Shown one piece after another: positions 34,549 through 43,719 of a stretch of 64,000 nucleotides of DNA (the first letter of the stretch is position 1; every line of letters starts with the position of its first letter). The stretch covers positions 248,001 through 312,000 of the forward strand of contig NZ_JAIQDW010000001.1 in NCBI RefSeq assembly GCF_020026925.1. The letters are read 5' to 3'. This stretch comes from Flavobacterium hibisci. GTDB taxonomy: Bacteria > Bacteroidota > Bacteroidia > Flavobacteriales > Flavobacteriaceae. The position numbers were made by a program, and so were the translations under genes. Under the pieces are notes generated by a model that saw only the letters and a program-made list of their open reading frames with translations, was not told where the DNA came from and made no database searches.

Positions 34549-36540
34549 TTAATTTTTCTTTTTTTTCACTATCAGATGCTTGCGGTTCACGTCACCTGCA
34601 ATAATATCAATTTCAGATTCAGAAAGATCCTGAATATCTTTTTTAATCTGCGCGTAATTTCTATTTACAATGCCATTTTCCAAACTGCGGACTGTAGGGA
34701 AATCTATATAATTTTCAGTTTCTTTCTGAAGTGCTTTATGATCGTTTAAAATTTCTGAGTGGAAACTTTTAAGATCAATCCTGCAGTCAGGATTATCTGC
34801 CGTCATACCAACAAATTCCCCGGAACTCAGCGATGCAATTTTAGAGGCAGGAACGGCAGATTCAAGCTGGCGGGACCTGCTTATGGACGTATCTGAACTG
34901 TTAATGGAAAGGCTTTCACGTTCCTGCATGATCTTTCCAAAACGCTCAGAAAGCTGTTTGGCAGTATCCCCTGTAACTTGTCCTGAGATGATATTTCCCG
35001 TAATGTTCATAATAACATCGGCCTGCTCACGGCCATAATCTTTTTTGAGCTGGCTAAAGTCCTGTATCCCCAAACAGGTACTGACTTTATTGCTTCTTGC
35101 TGTTGCAATCAAACTATCTATATTGTTTAGATATACGGTTGGAAATTCGTCAAATATCAGACTGCTTTTAAATTTATCCTTCTGGTTTACCTGTTTGACA
35201 AGGCGGTTGATATACAAAGAAAGTACGGCTCCATAAGTCTGTATTTTTTGCGGATTATTTCCCATGCAGACGATTTTAGGATCCCGTGGATTATTAATAT
35301 CAAGGGTAAAATCATTGCCGCAAAGCACATAATAAAGCTGAGGAGAGGAGAGTCTTGCCATTGCAATTTTAGCTGAAGCAATTTGTCCCTCAAGCTGCTC
35401 TGATGCCTCATTTAGATATGCGCTGACAAAGGGATTAATAAGCACTTCAATTTCTTTTTCAGATCTCAGCAGCGTAAATAAATTGTTATATTCCAGCTGC
35501 ATGAGCTCAATCACATGCGGAAGGGTGCAGAATTCGCCATTGTTGTATTTTTTCAAATACCATATGACAGCGGTTAAAAAATTGATAGGGGATTCAACAA
35601 AAAAATCGCCTTGTTTTTTTATCCATTCGCGGTTGAGCCCCAAAAGGATGGTACGCGCAGATTCTGCTGCGTCGGTTATGTCTGTCATGGAAGAAGGCTC
35701 AAGGGGATTGCATCTGTGGGAGCGGGTGAGATCGTCAAAATTAATGACAAAAAACTTAGGCTCGATCAAATACAAATGCCTGTATTTCAAATAAGCATTG
35801 TAAGTGATTTTGGTAAGGTCATCAAACTTAAAATCATATACAAACATTGTGAATCCTTTAGCGATATGCTGGGTGATGATATGTCGGATCACAAAATAGG
35901 ATTTACCTGATCCTGGAGAGCCGCATACCAGTAGACCTCGAAAAGGATTGATGATATTGATCCAGCTTTTTCTCACTTTATCCTTAAGATAATACTTTGC
36001 AGGGAGATTAATGGAAAATTCATTTTCCAGAAGCCTTTCTTCCTGCGGAAATGTTTCATTTTCCCTATTGAAGATGTCACGTCCGTTTAAAGTCCTGCTG
36101 ATCATTCTGCTGAGCAGTGTTCCTCCGGTAATCACCAGAAGAAAACCAAGAGAGGTCAAGCAGATATATACACCAAAAGCAGATAAATTTCCAAAGCTAA
36201 GCATCAAAATAAGCTGACTTCCAAAATATAAAAAAAGCCCTGAAGCGATAAAATATACAGACGTTTTAAGTCTTAATTTTTCATTCTTACGGCCCTTAGC
36301 GCCCATTAGGGAAATAAATACCAACAGCAGAGCCATAAACTTGGATTTAAGGAAGCTGCTGAAGATCCCAGTCCTGTAAATATTATCCAAAATCCGGTTG
36401 CTGAATTTCGATGTCAATCCTAAGTCTGCAAAAAAGCTGTAACCGTAATAATAAAAATGAATGCCCAAAATAATAATGCTAATCAGCCGGGTCATATCCA
36501 AAATTTTTCTTAGTGCCTGTTCATTTTCTCCTGTCTGCAT
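34549..36540 (-). CDS. TraG/VirD4-type coupling protein (MobC-like, 663 aa)
   Basis: Three to four N-terminal membrane helices (within residues 10-150) are followed by a cytosolic ATPase domain with Walker A LVCGSPGSGKSYFV (about residue 205). The Walker B-like segment is SSLIFDEFPTVYLNNID, with ATARSNKVSTCLGIQDFSQL after it, matching type IV coupling proteins. It would link the relaxosome to a conjugation channel supplied in trans or elsewhere in the element. The gene follows the relaxase with a 21-bp gap on the same strand. The order RHH protein - relaxase - coupling protein matches Bacteroidota mobilisation loci (mobA-mobB-mobC). Confidence 0.88.
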   Translation of the reverse strand: MQTGENEQALRKILDMTRLISIIILGIHFYYYGYSFFADLGLTSKFSNRILDNIYRTGIFSSFLKSKFMALLLVFISLMGAKGRKNEKLRLKTSVYFIASGLFLYFGSQLILMLSFGNLSAFGVYICLTSLGFLLVITGGTLLSRMISRTLNGRDIFNRENETFPQEERLLENEFSINLPAKYYLKDKVRKSWINIINPFRGLLVCGSPGSGKSYFVIRHIITQHIAKGFTMFVYDFKFDDLTKITYNAYLKYRHLYLIEPKFFVINFDDLTRSHRCNPLEPSSMTDITDAAESARTILLGLNREWIKKQGDFFVESPINFLTAVIWYLKKYNNGEFCTLPHVIELMQLEYNNLFTLLRSEKEIEVLINPFVSAYLNEASEQLEGQIASAKIAMARLSSPQLYYVLCGNDFTLDINNPRDPKIVCMGNNPQKIQTYGAVLSLYINRLVKQVNQKDKFKSSLIFDEFPTVYLNNIDSLIATARSNKVSTCLGIQDFSQLKKDYGREQADVIMNITGNIISGQVTGDTAKQLSERFGKIMQERESLSINSSDTSISRSRQLESAVPASKIASLSSGEFVGMTADNPDCRIDLKSFHSEILNDHKALQKETENYIDFPTVRSLENGIVNRNYAQIKKDIQDLSESEIDIIAGDVNRKHLIVKKKKN

Positions 36541-36561
36541 AACTGTAATTTTTAGAATTTA

Positions 36562-37845
36562 TTAATTATTTGAAAGACCCTTTCTTTTTCTTCTTTTCTT
36601 TTTTTTCCTCAGTGCCGCAGGAAGATAACTGCCGGGATATTCCTTTTCAAAGAGACTGCTGATAAATTCCTGCAATGGCTGTGGGGATAGGTTCTTTGAC
36701 GTCAGAATGTCCTGTATTTCCAAAAGGATTTTGATTGCAGGATCTTTTAGAAATTCAGATGTAAAAGCAATATTTGCAACATCTGCTTTCGTGTTTCTGC
36801 ACCCCTGCAGTACAGCTGCAGCAGAGAATTCTTTTCCCAGCTCGCTTCCGTTGCAAACCTGTTTTGAAACATGGTCTATATAAGTAAGGCCATACAATGA
36901 ACCATTTTGGGCAAGCCTTTGAACCAATGTTATTCCGTGGGATTCCAGAACAAGAGCCAGTTCCTGCAGAGATGGTGTTTCTGATTGGAAAACAGAACGT
37001 ACCTCATTTTTTATTCTAAGACCGGGTCTTGAATTCTTAATCCTGTTTTCTTCAAATTTTCCCTCAAGGTACCTAAGGGTTGGCTTGTTATAAAAATCGC
37101 TGGCTTTAATAGGAACACCGATCTGTTTGCCATCTTTGTCCACTATGCGGTAAACCAATCCTCCGCCTTTAAAAACACGTGAACTTTCAGAGCCCCGGTC
37201 GGCCATTACATTGTAAAGGTTCAGGACTGCATTAAGCTGCGGAAGGCTTTTATACTGATAGGTATTCAGTACAAAATCCAGTACTTTGGCAACTGCTTTT
37301 TTGGACTGGATTTTTCCATAACTTACTATGGAGGGGTTTATAGGTTCTAGGCTGTAATTGACCTGCTTTTCCCGGCCTTGTGCTTTTATGAGATTAAAAT
37401 CCTTTTCAATTTTTATACGGGCATTCTCAGACTGGTTTCGGCCAATATTCTGCATATCAATTCTTCTGCCGTCTGGTTTGACTTTTACTGAAATTATATG
37501 AATGTGCGGATGTGCTGCATCAAAGTGCTGATAGACCAGAAATGGCTGTTCGCTGAATCCGATTTCAGCCATATAGGTATTGGCGATATCCATCAGTCTT
37601 TCCGGGTTCAGATCTTTCTCCAAGGGATGAAAATTAAGGGATATATGAACACTACCGCGCTTGACATTTTCATTAAGTTCCAATTGATTAAGCAGCAGAT
37701 TTATTTTTAGTGAACTGCTCAGATGGTTGTGATCTGCAGGATAATTTCTCTCACCAATACACAGTGCATCACCAAGAGAAACTTTGTTTTCGTTGTAATG
37801 AAATATCCTTCTTACCGACTGTCCAGTCTTGATTACTGCAACCAT
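36562..37845 (-). CDS. Relaxase / mobilisation nuclease (MobB-like, 427 aa)
   Basis: The HUH metal-binding motif is HPHIHIISV (about residues 109-117), preceded by the acidic/His stretch YQHFDAA. This is the core of MOB-P-like relaxases; a candidate nucleophile Tyr is in the N-terminal 40 residues (GERNYPAD). The C-terminal ~250 residues are charged, ending in a Lys/Arg-rich tail. It would nick oriT and stay attached to the transferred strand. Its start overlaps the end of the RHH gene by 13 nt. Confidence 0.88.
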   Translation of the reverse strand: MVAVIKTGQSVRRIFHYNENKVSLGDALCIGERNYPADHNHLSSSLKINLLLNQLELNENVKRGSVHISLNFHPLEKDLNPERLMDIANTYMAEIGFSEQPFLVYQHFDAAHPHIHIISVKVKPDGRRIDMQNIGRNQSENARIKIEKDFNLIKAQGREKQVNYSLEPINPSIVSYGKIQSKKAVAKVLDFVLNTYQYKSLPQLNAVLNLYNVMADRGSESSRVFKGGGLVYRIVDKDGKQIGVPIKASDFYNKPTLRYLEGKFEENRIKNSRPGLRIKNEVRSVFQSETPSLQELALVLESHGITLVQRLAQNGSLYGLTYIDHVSKQVCNGSELGKEFSAAAVLQGCRNTKADVANIAFTSEFLKDPAIKILLEIQDILTSKNLSPQPLQEFISSLFEKEYPGSYLPAALRKKKKRRKRKGLSNN

Positions 37846-38222
37846 TTTTCAGCGAGTTTTAATACACAGTTTTTTATTTTTTCAATGGAATCAAAAAGTA
37901 TTTCTTTCTGCTCCAGTGATGCATAAATCCAATCCCTGAATTCAGGAATCTGCTGCAGGGTATGAAGCTTTTTCACCATCTGGTTATAATTGTTTCCAAC
38001 CGCATTCAGGTCTGCTCGGAGCCTGCTGATCTCTAAAATAAAATCATCAACAGACTGGTTTCTGTATTTTAGAATTACTGGTTTTCCAAGCATATTTTTT
38101 CTGGCAAAATCGCTGAGTTTGGGACATAGTGATTTTTCAAATCTTCTTTGAAGAAGGTTCATTTCTTCTGTCGTAAGCCGAAGGTGGACCCACTTGATAC
38201 GGTTTGTGTTTTTCTCTTTCAT
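37833..38222 (-). CDS. Relaxosome accessory protein, RHH-like (MobA-like, 129 aa)
   Basis: The N-terminal WVHLRLTTEEMNLLQRRF segment fits a ribbon-helix-helix DNA-binding fold. The rest is helical (FILEISRLRADLNAVGNNYNQMVKKL), as in Bacteroidota MobA/MobC relaxosome proteins, whose 'LNAVGNNYNQ'-type segment is characteristic. It would bind oriT next to its own gene and help the relaxase encoded immediately downstream. The 13-nt overlap with the relaxase gene indicates coupled translation. Confidence 0.85.
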   Translation of the reverse strand: MKEKNTNRIKWVHLRLTTEEMNLLQRRFEKSLCPKLSDFARKNMLGKPVILKYRNQSVDDFILEISRLRADLNAVGNNYNQMVKKLHTLQQIPEFRDWIYASLEQKEILFDSIEKIKNCVLKLAEKWLQ

Positions 38223-38562
38223 CTCGTTTCATTTTCATTTCTAAAACCATATTTTTCTTAAAATTTCTCTGCCGGCGAGTTTCGAGCCATTGGGCAGCCA
38301 GAGAGCGGTTGTGATACAACCGGACATCTGGCCGACTGCAGGAACGATGCAGTCTTTGAGCTTCTTTAAAGAATTGCATAGAGAATTATGAGTTATAGGA
38401 CTCCTTATAAATTCTATAGAGTGGCTCTTCCTTTATAAATCAAAGTACGAATGTAGGAAAGCCAGAAATGCCGGGCAATCATCACCAGATTTTGACGTGA
38501 ATAAACTCAAGGGAGCTTCTTATTTTTACATCAAATAGTATTAATCTAAAAACGTTGAAATT
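38223..38562. other. Candidate origin of transfer (oriT) region upstream of the mob genes
   Basis: The 340-bp gap upstream of the RHH/relaxase operon holds several inverted repeats. These are CGGTTGT-GAT-ACAACCG (38306-38322, perfect 7 bp), the 12-nt palindrome TTCTTTAAAGAA (38362-38373), and an imperfect hairpin of AGAAT...ATTCT plus TTATAGGA/TCCTTATAA (38382-38415). Placement and repeat content are what an oriT looks like. No nic site can be named from sequence alone. A short minus-strand frame through part of it overlaps the RHH gene and lacks protein-like features. Confidence 0.5.
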
Positions 38563-38847
38563 ATGATTACAAAAAATGAAGTTTCCAAGGTATATGATAC
38601 TGTGCTGAGTACACCTGGAATGAGCGAGCTGGTGAAGATTGATTTGAAAATTTCACGAAAAAATGTATTGCTGCTGAGCCATGTCATCAGTAAAGGGCTG
38701 GATCCAAAAACCGAAGATTCAGGACTGCTGGCCGGAATCTCGGAACAAGGAATCTCGGACCTCAAAAATCTTTCCGAAGAGTGCCTGCAGAAAGCAGGAC
38801 TTGTGGAACTAAATCAAAAGCTGATAACACTCAGCGGAAGTCTCTAA
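38563..38847 (+). CDS. Small hypothetical protein (94 aa)
   Basis: Not recognised. The sequence is a soluble, mostly helical protein with no signal peptide (MITKNEVSKVYDTVLSTPGMSEL...; LKISRKNVLLLSHVISKGL). It is the first plus-strand gene after the divergent mob operon, so the two may share the oriT/promoter region and it may belong to the element's regulation or transfer. No catalytic or DNA-binding motif is evident. The ATG follows an A-rich leader. Confidence 0.6.
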   Translation: MITKNEVSKVYDTVLSTPGMSELVKIDLKISRKNVLLLSHVISKGLDPKTEDSGLLAGISEQGISDLKNLSEECLQKAGLVELNQKLITLSGSL

Positions 38848-39069
38848 GAAAGAAAGGAGCATTCTAAAAACGATGAGCGCTTAATAGATAAAAATTATTT
38901 GTTAAGCGCTTTTCTCATGTCAGTACTTCTGTACGAAATTGGCACGTTTTTTAAAACTTTTGGCACGTTTTTGATAACCTCGGTTCAAAATAACACCTCT
39001 ACATTTGCTAATGATCTTTTTTGCTTTTGCCGGCATTCTCGAAATAGGAATATTATAAACTTTTTGATT

Positions 39070-40587
39070 ATGAAACTACGATTCAATTTTAAAAGTGTTT
39101 TTATAGAAGCAGTCAGCCTTTTGTTTGTTTTATTATTCGTCTATGCTGCGATCGCAAAATTTCTTGACTTTGAGAATTTTCAGATTCAATTGGGACAGTC
39201 TCCGCTATTAAGTGTATTTGCATCCTGGATAGCGTGGCTTGTTCCCATAATTGAATTGCTGATAGCTATACTGCTGGTGATTCCAAAATTTCGAAATATT
39301 GGTTTGTGGGCTTCATTCAGCCTGATGATTATGTTTACCGTTTATATTTTTATTGTACTGCATTATAGTTCCTTTGTTCCCTGTTCCTGCGGTGGTATAT
39401 TAGAAAAAATGAGCTGGAACGTACACCTGATTTTTAATATAATTTTTGTTATTCTTGCAGTAGCGGCAATATTGTTCAATATGAAGATAAAACAGACAAA
39501 TACCGCTCGTGCAAAATATCTAAAAACCTTTAAAGGACTGGCAGGCATAACGGCTTTCAGTACATTGGCAGTAGTCATTTTGTTTTTGTCTTCTGAGAAT
39601 ATTATGCACAATGAAAACCCTTTTATAAGACGTTTTCCTCCACATCCTGCAGAGTTCTCGAATGCTATTGACCTAAAATTCAATTCGTTTTATTTTGCAG
39701 GTTTCAGCAATAAAAGATTATATCTTGGAAATTTTACCACGCCCTCCAAAATCATTTCTCTGAATGAAAATTTAGGTGACTGGCAGGTTAAAAATATACA
39801 ATTTGATCCCAAAGATATACCCTTTAAAATCGTAACTACTGCCGTAAGAGATTCATTTTTTTATCTTGTCGACGGAAGCGTACCTAAAATTTTCAGGGGT
39901 AGTTTAACGGACTGGAGAATTAACAAAGAACTCAAGGGCACTCCATATTTTAATAGAGCTGTACCAATTGATAGTAATAATATTGTTTTCAGATCAAATA
40001 ACGGTAGAAAATTGACTAGTGTACTTGGGGTTTATACCGCAGCTGAAACCCCTGCCATACATTACAACAAAAAACTTCTGCAGCAGCAGATTGACGGCAT
40101 TTTTGATACTGACGGAACATTGCTATACAGTGAAAAAATGCACAAAATTATTTATGTCTATTATTACCGCAATGAATTTGTAGTTGCAGATAAATCAGGT
40201 TTTCTAAGTTTCAGAGGCAACACAATAGATACTACAAAGTATGCGAAGATAAAGGTCGCAACACTTAAGAATGGAACCCAATATGCGATGTCATCTCCTT
40301 CCTATGCCATTAATGCACATGCTGCCGTCTGGCAGAATCTTCTGTATGTTCATTCCACAGCAAAAGGCAGGTTTGAGAGTAAGTCGGTCAGGGAGAAATC
40401 ATTTGTAATAGATGTATATGACCTAAATAAAAACAATTATTTATTCAGTTTTCCAATCTATCATACCAGCAGCGATAAACTGGTTTCCCTTCTAGTAACG
40501 GACGCACATCTTTATGCAATAATAGGAAATGAATTGGTTGTCTATGAATTGAGAGACGCACTGAGAAAAGAAATAAAATCTATTTGA
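39070..40587 (+). CDS. MauE/DoxX-like membrane protein with C-terminal repeat-like domain (505 aa)
   Basis: The start is set at 39070 (MKLRFNFKSVFIEAV), since the frame upstream to 38899 has no membrane or signal features that fit. Four helices (about residues 8-30, 45-70, 75-98 and 115-135) form a MauE/DoxX-like redox membrane domain. A CSCGG motif (about residues 104-108) sits before helix four, as expected of proteins that pass electrons to thiol partners. A further helix (about 155-175) leads to a ~330-residue exported part with repeated beta-strand pairs, perhaps a beta-propeller. The next gene is a small Cys-containing exported peptide, a natural thiol partner. Function inferred. Confidence 0.7.
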   Translation: MKLRFNFKSVFIEAVSLLFVLLFVYAAIAKFLDFENFQIQLGQSPLLSVFASWIAWLVPIIELLIAILLVIPKFRNIGLWASFSLMIMFTVYIFIVLHYSSFVPCSCGGILEKMSWNVHLIFNIIFVILAVAAILFNMKIKQTNTARAKYLKTFKGLAGITAFSTLAVVILFLSSENIMHNENPFIRRFPPHPAEFSNAIDLKFNSFYFAGFSNKRLYLGNFTTPSKIISLNENLGDWQVKNIQFDPKDIPFKIVTTAVRDSFFYLVDGSVPKIFRGSLTDWRINKELKGTPYFNRAVPIDSNNIVFRSNNGRKLTSVLGVYTAAETPAIHYNKKLLQQQIDGIFDTDGTLLYSEKMHKIIYVYYYRNEFVVADKSGFLSFRGNTIDTTKYAKIKVATLKNGTQYAMSSPSYAINAHAAVWQNLLYVHSTAKGRFESKSVREKSFVIDVYDLNKNNYLFSFPIYHTSSDKLVSLLVTDAHLYAIIGNELVVYELRDALRKEIKSI

Positions 40588-40688
40588 ATTTCATTTATAA
40601 TAGAAAAATAAACTGGCCAGTTTCAGGAGAAAAAGATCGAACTCCTGTAAAAAAAAGCAGATCCTATATTAATTTAAAAAATACAATT

Positions 40689-40958
40689 ATGAAAACGTTA
40701 AATTTAAAAAACATGCTTCCAGCTGCAGTAATTGCAATGGCTGTCGGAGGTGCATTTATGACCACATCTATGCAGAGCTCTTCCAAACTTGCTCAAAAAG
40801 ATGGATACACAAGAAATAGTCAAAATGAATGTAGCACAATTCAGGTTAACTGTAGTGATAACCCTCTTAACAGTTTTTGCCGCGTATCAGGTGCACAGGC
40901 GTATGAAAAGCCGGAGGACAGCAACATCTGTACTACGCCATTATACAAACCTGATTAA
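40689..40958 (+). CDS. Small exported four-Cys peptide, DUF6520-like (89 aa)
   Basis: The start is set at 40689 (MKTLNLKNMLPAAVIAMAVGGAFM), giving a signal peptide of about 25 residues; upstream sequence in frame is not protein-like. The mature part is about 60 residues with four Cys (ECSTIQVNC, SFCRVSG, NICTTP). The pattern matches the DUF6520 family of small Bacteroidota proteins (from memory). It follows the MauE-like gene and is upstream of a convergent S9 peptidase and SusC/SusD genes. Possible roles: structural peptide, redox substrate or precursor of a secreted product; none shown. Confidence 0.65.
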   Translation: MKTLNLKNMLPAAVIAMAVGGAFMTTSMQSSSKLAQKDGYTRNSQNECSTIQVNCSDNPLNSFCRVSGAQAYEKPEDSNICTTPLYKPD

Positions 40959-40991
40959 GTATGTTATCGCGTATTTGATTCTGTTATTTGA

Positions 40992-41022
40992 AAATGCAGT
41001 TCCACAAAATGGAACTGCATTT
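40992..41022. terminator. Bidirectional terminator between convergent genes
   Basis: A perfect 13-bp stem (AAATGCAGTTCCA at 40992-41004, complement at 41010-41022) encloses the loop CAAAA. It lies 34 bp past the stop of the small peptide gene on the plus strand and just past the stop of the S9 peptidase on the minus strand, with T-rich sequence on both sides. Confidence 0.85.
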
Positions 41023-41040
41023 GTTTTGTGGTTGAGTGAA

Positions 41041-43707
41041 TCACATCATGCCATCAGTGATCCATTGGCATGTTTTTTCATTTTTTAGGAAATAGTCAAA
41101 CCATTGCAAAATCCGGACTGTAATATCTTTTTGTGCAGATGGATCAGAGATTACATGACCCTCATTAGGATATAGCAGCATAACGCTTTTTTTTCCAAGT
41201 CTTCGCAGTGCCAGATAGTATTCCTTGCTTTGATGAGTATCTACCTGCTTGTCGTCTTTGCCTGTCCATAAAAGCAAAGGGATTGTGACTTTTTCTGCAT
41301 GCACCAAAGGGGAATTGCGAGCATAAGACTGCGGTGCTTCAAATGGTGTTTTTCTCATATTCCATTCCTCATCTTCAAAGCGCCAAAACTCAGGTTTGCC
41401 TGAAGCTTGGCTGACAGTAAAATAAAAGCTGTTAAGATCGGTTATTGCGCCACTGGGAACTGCTGCCGAAAACAGATTAGTCTGCGATACTATAAATGAG
41501 GTTTCATAGCCTCCCCATGAATGACCCATAAGCCCAATCTGCCCAGGATTTATCTTCCCTGAATCAAGCATTTTCTGTGTGGCTGATATAACACAGTCAG
41601 TGGCAGATATTCCCGGATTTTCCTGCTCGTTTACAATATCAGGAAGCAATACAAAATAGCCCTCTGAGGTAAAGAGTGTAGGATTGAAACCACTTTCATT
41701 CTTCCAAGTCGGATTGGAATATAGATGAAGTTCCTGAGATTGAAGTTCATAAATATTAACAATCATAGGATACTTTTTAGCTGGGTCATAGTCGGCAGGG
41801 TATAATAGTACACCCTTAAGATTTTGCTTTTTGGAATTTCGATAATCAAACAATTCAGAATGGCCCCAGAAATATTTTTTATGCTGCGGATTGCTTTTAT
41901 AAAAAGGGATTATTTTTCCCTTGCCTGCCGCGAACATTAATTGGGGCGGCACATCATATTTCTGCTGTCTGAAAAATAGTTTTCCTTTTTTTTCGGCATA
42001 GGTGAGCTCATCAACATAGAAGTCTCCATATACGATTGGTTCTGCACCAGAGGCAGTTTTCCATTTGTAAAACCCTGTCTTACCATCTGCACCTTTCGCG
42101 CGAAGCATCAAACTGTCGTTTAAATCGTAAACTTCCGCTTTTATGCCATCGTAGATTTTGTTAAGTCCAAGTCTGCCCGGAAATTCTGCTATACGAAAAA
42201 TAATTTTTGATTCACGTCCGCGGGTAAGCCTGCGAAAATTGTTTCCATCAGGAGCAACCGCCCAGATATCAAATTCGTCATATATTAATATTTCTTTGTC
42301 ATTGATGCTCCAGCCCGGACTTCCGCAGGTCGATTCGGGTACCAGGGTCTGGTTTTTTGACATGAATTTAACACCAATTTTAGCCGTTAAATTCGTATGT
42401 GTCTGTAATAGGACATCATAGACCCACCAGTTTTCTTCCTTAAAATAGGTTATAAATTTTCCTGTTGGAGACGGCAGGGGAGACCGGCTGTGACGAAATT
42501 GTTTTTTCAAAAAAACTTTTTTTTCAAATGACATGAGATTCATGATATAAAAATCACTGGGACCACTTTCACTAAACTGCGGTTCATAGTCCTTTGGATT
42601 AAAAAGGACAGCATTTTGGAGATTTCCTGTCAGCATGATCTTGGGAATTTCTGCAGTGGAAACAGGGGTAAAAAGATCGGTCTGCGGGAGCCAGACGGCA
42701 ATTTTCAAAGAATTTGCAAAATTCCCCATTCTTACATTATATGGATAAATCCACTGATCATTAGTATTCCAGATTTCAACAATTGATTTTTCTGATGCAC
42801 TTGATGTGGCGGCTTGTCTTTTGATTGCAAAAAAAACATTCTTAAGGTCATCTGAAATTCTTATTTTGTAATAGGGATCATAAACGATAGCGGTCTGATC
42901 GGGAAAATCAGAACGGGTCTCTGTATTAAATTCATATAGTTTTTTCTCCTTCAGGGCGTAATAAAAAAGTGAGGTTATTTTACCTTGGTCTGGCTGGCTT
43001 AGAAATGCGAGTGCCTCACCCTTGCTCTGCCAAGTAAGACTGATATAATGATTTTTATTATTGGAAACTATCGTTTTTGGTTGATTAGACTTTTTCAGAT
43101 CAATAAGATTGACGGTGAGTTGATCTTTTGACGAAACTGCATAAACCAGCTGACGTCCGGAGGGGCTAAGCGAAAAATCATTTACATTTTGAATTTCCTT
43201 GACTGCTCCTGTTGCGAGCGACCAGATTTTGAGATTGTTTTTTTTATCAGCAGTTTGGATAAGTACAATCAGGTTACCTGTCTCATCACAATATTCGAAT
43301 CGTTTTACACTGCGGATTGTCTTCTGCGAAGCTGTCTTAAGATTTAATACACTTATTTCTGCTGCCATCTGACAGATAAAAAAACTGTTTTTTGTGAAAA
43401 CGGAATTCTCACCGCGGGGAAAAGAATGGATTTTGTTATTCGTCATATTTTGGACAAATAACGTATCATTGCCATTTTCGTAGGTCATTTTAAAACTAGC
43501 CCAATTCTCATCAGGTGAAATTCTATCCAGATGTGTTTGGCCCCACAAGGGATAATCTGAAGGATCCAAATGCTTTTTTTGCCCTGCCTGCCCCCATAAG
43601 GGACAGGCTACTAATGGCAAAATAAAAAATAAAAATAAAATTCCTGTATCCAAAAACAGACAGGACTGCTGAGTAAAACTATTTCTGTATTCAAAGTTTG
43701 CTGACAT
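41041..43707 (-). CDS. S9-family serine peptidase (prolyl-oligopeptidase type, 888 aa)
   Basis: An N-terminal signal/hydrophobic segment (about residues 20-38) is followed by a beta-propeller-like domain (about 50-600) and an alpha/beta-hydrolase domain. The nucleophile elbow is GHSWGGYE (about residue 730), the Asp lies in WTGKDDKQV (about 815) and the His in NEGHVISD (about 849). This matches exported S9 peptidases that cut oligopeptides after Pro or other residues. It is 12 bp downstream of SusD on the minus strand, so susC-susD-peptidase are one operon. Likely role: degrading peptides brought in by the SusCD pair. Confidence 0.87.
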   Translation of the reverse strand: MSANFEYRNSFTQQSCLFLDTGILFLFFILPLVACPLWGQAGQKKHLDPSDYPLWGQTHLDRISPDENWASFKMTYENGNDTLFVQNMTNNKIHSFPRGENSVFTKNSFFICQMAAEISVLNLKTASQKTIRSVKRFEYCDETGNLIVLIQTADKKNNLKIWSLATGAVKEIQNVNDFSLSPSGRQLVYAVSSKDQLTVNLIDLKKSNQPKTIVSNNKNHYISLTWQSKGEALAFLSQPDQGKITSLFYYALKEKKLYEFNTETRSDFPDQTAIVYDPYYKIRISDDLKNVFFAIKRQAATSSASEKSIVEIWNTNDQWIYPYNVRMGNFANSLKIAVWLPQTDLFTPVSTAEIPKIMLTGNLQNAVLFNPKDYEPQFSESGPSDFYIMNLMSFEKKVFLKKQFRHSRSPLPSPTGKFITYFKEENWWVYDVLLQTHTNLTAKIGVKFMSKNQTLVPESTCGSPGWSINDKEILIYDEFDIWAVAPDGNNFRRLTRGRESKIIFRIAEFPGRLGLNKIYDGIKAEVYDLNDSLMLRAKGADGKTGFYKWKTASGAEPIVYGDFYVDELTYAEKKGKLFFRQQKYDVPPQLMFAAGKGKIIPFYKSNPQHKKYFWGHSELFDYRNSKKQNLKGVLLYPADYDPAKKYPMIVNIYELQSQELHLYSNPTWKNESGFNPTLFTSEGYFVLLPDIVNEQENPGISATDCVISATQKMLDSGKINPGQIGLMGHSWGGYETSFIVSQTNLFSAAVPSGAITDLNSFYFTVSQASGKPEFWRFEDEEWNMRKTPFEAPQSYARNSPLVHAEKVTIPLLLWTGKDDKQVDTHQSKEYYLALRRLGKKSVMLLYPNEGHVISDPSAQKDITVRILQWFDYFLKNEKTCQWITDGMM

Positions 43708-43719
43708 AACAAGTTTTAT

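Noticed and set aside
38137..38379. 80-residue minus-strand frame upstream of the RHH gene
   Set aside because: It overlaps the RHH gene in another frame and runs through the oriT-like repeats; composition is Arg-rich without protein features.
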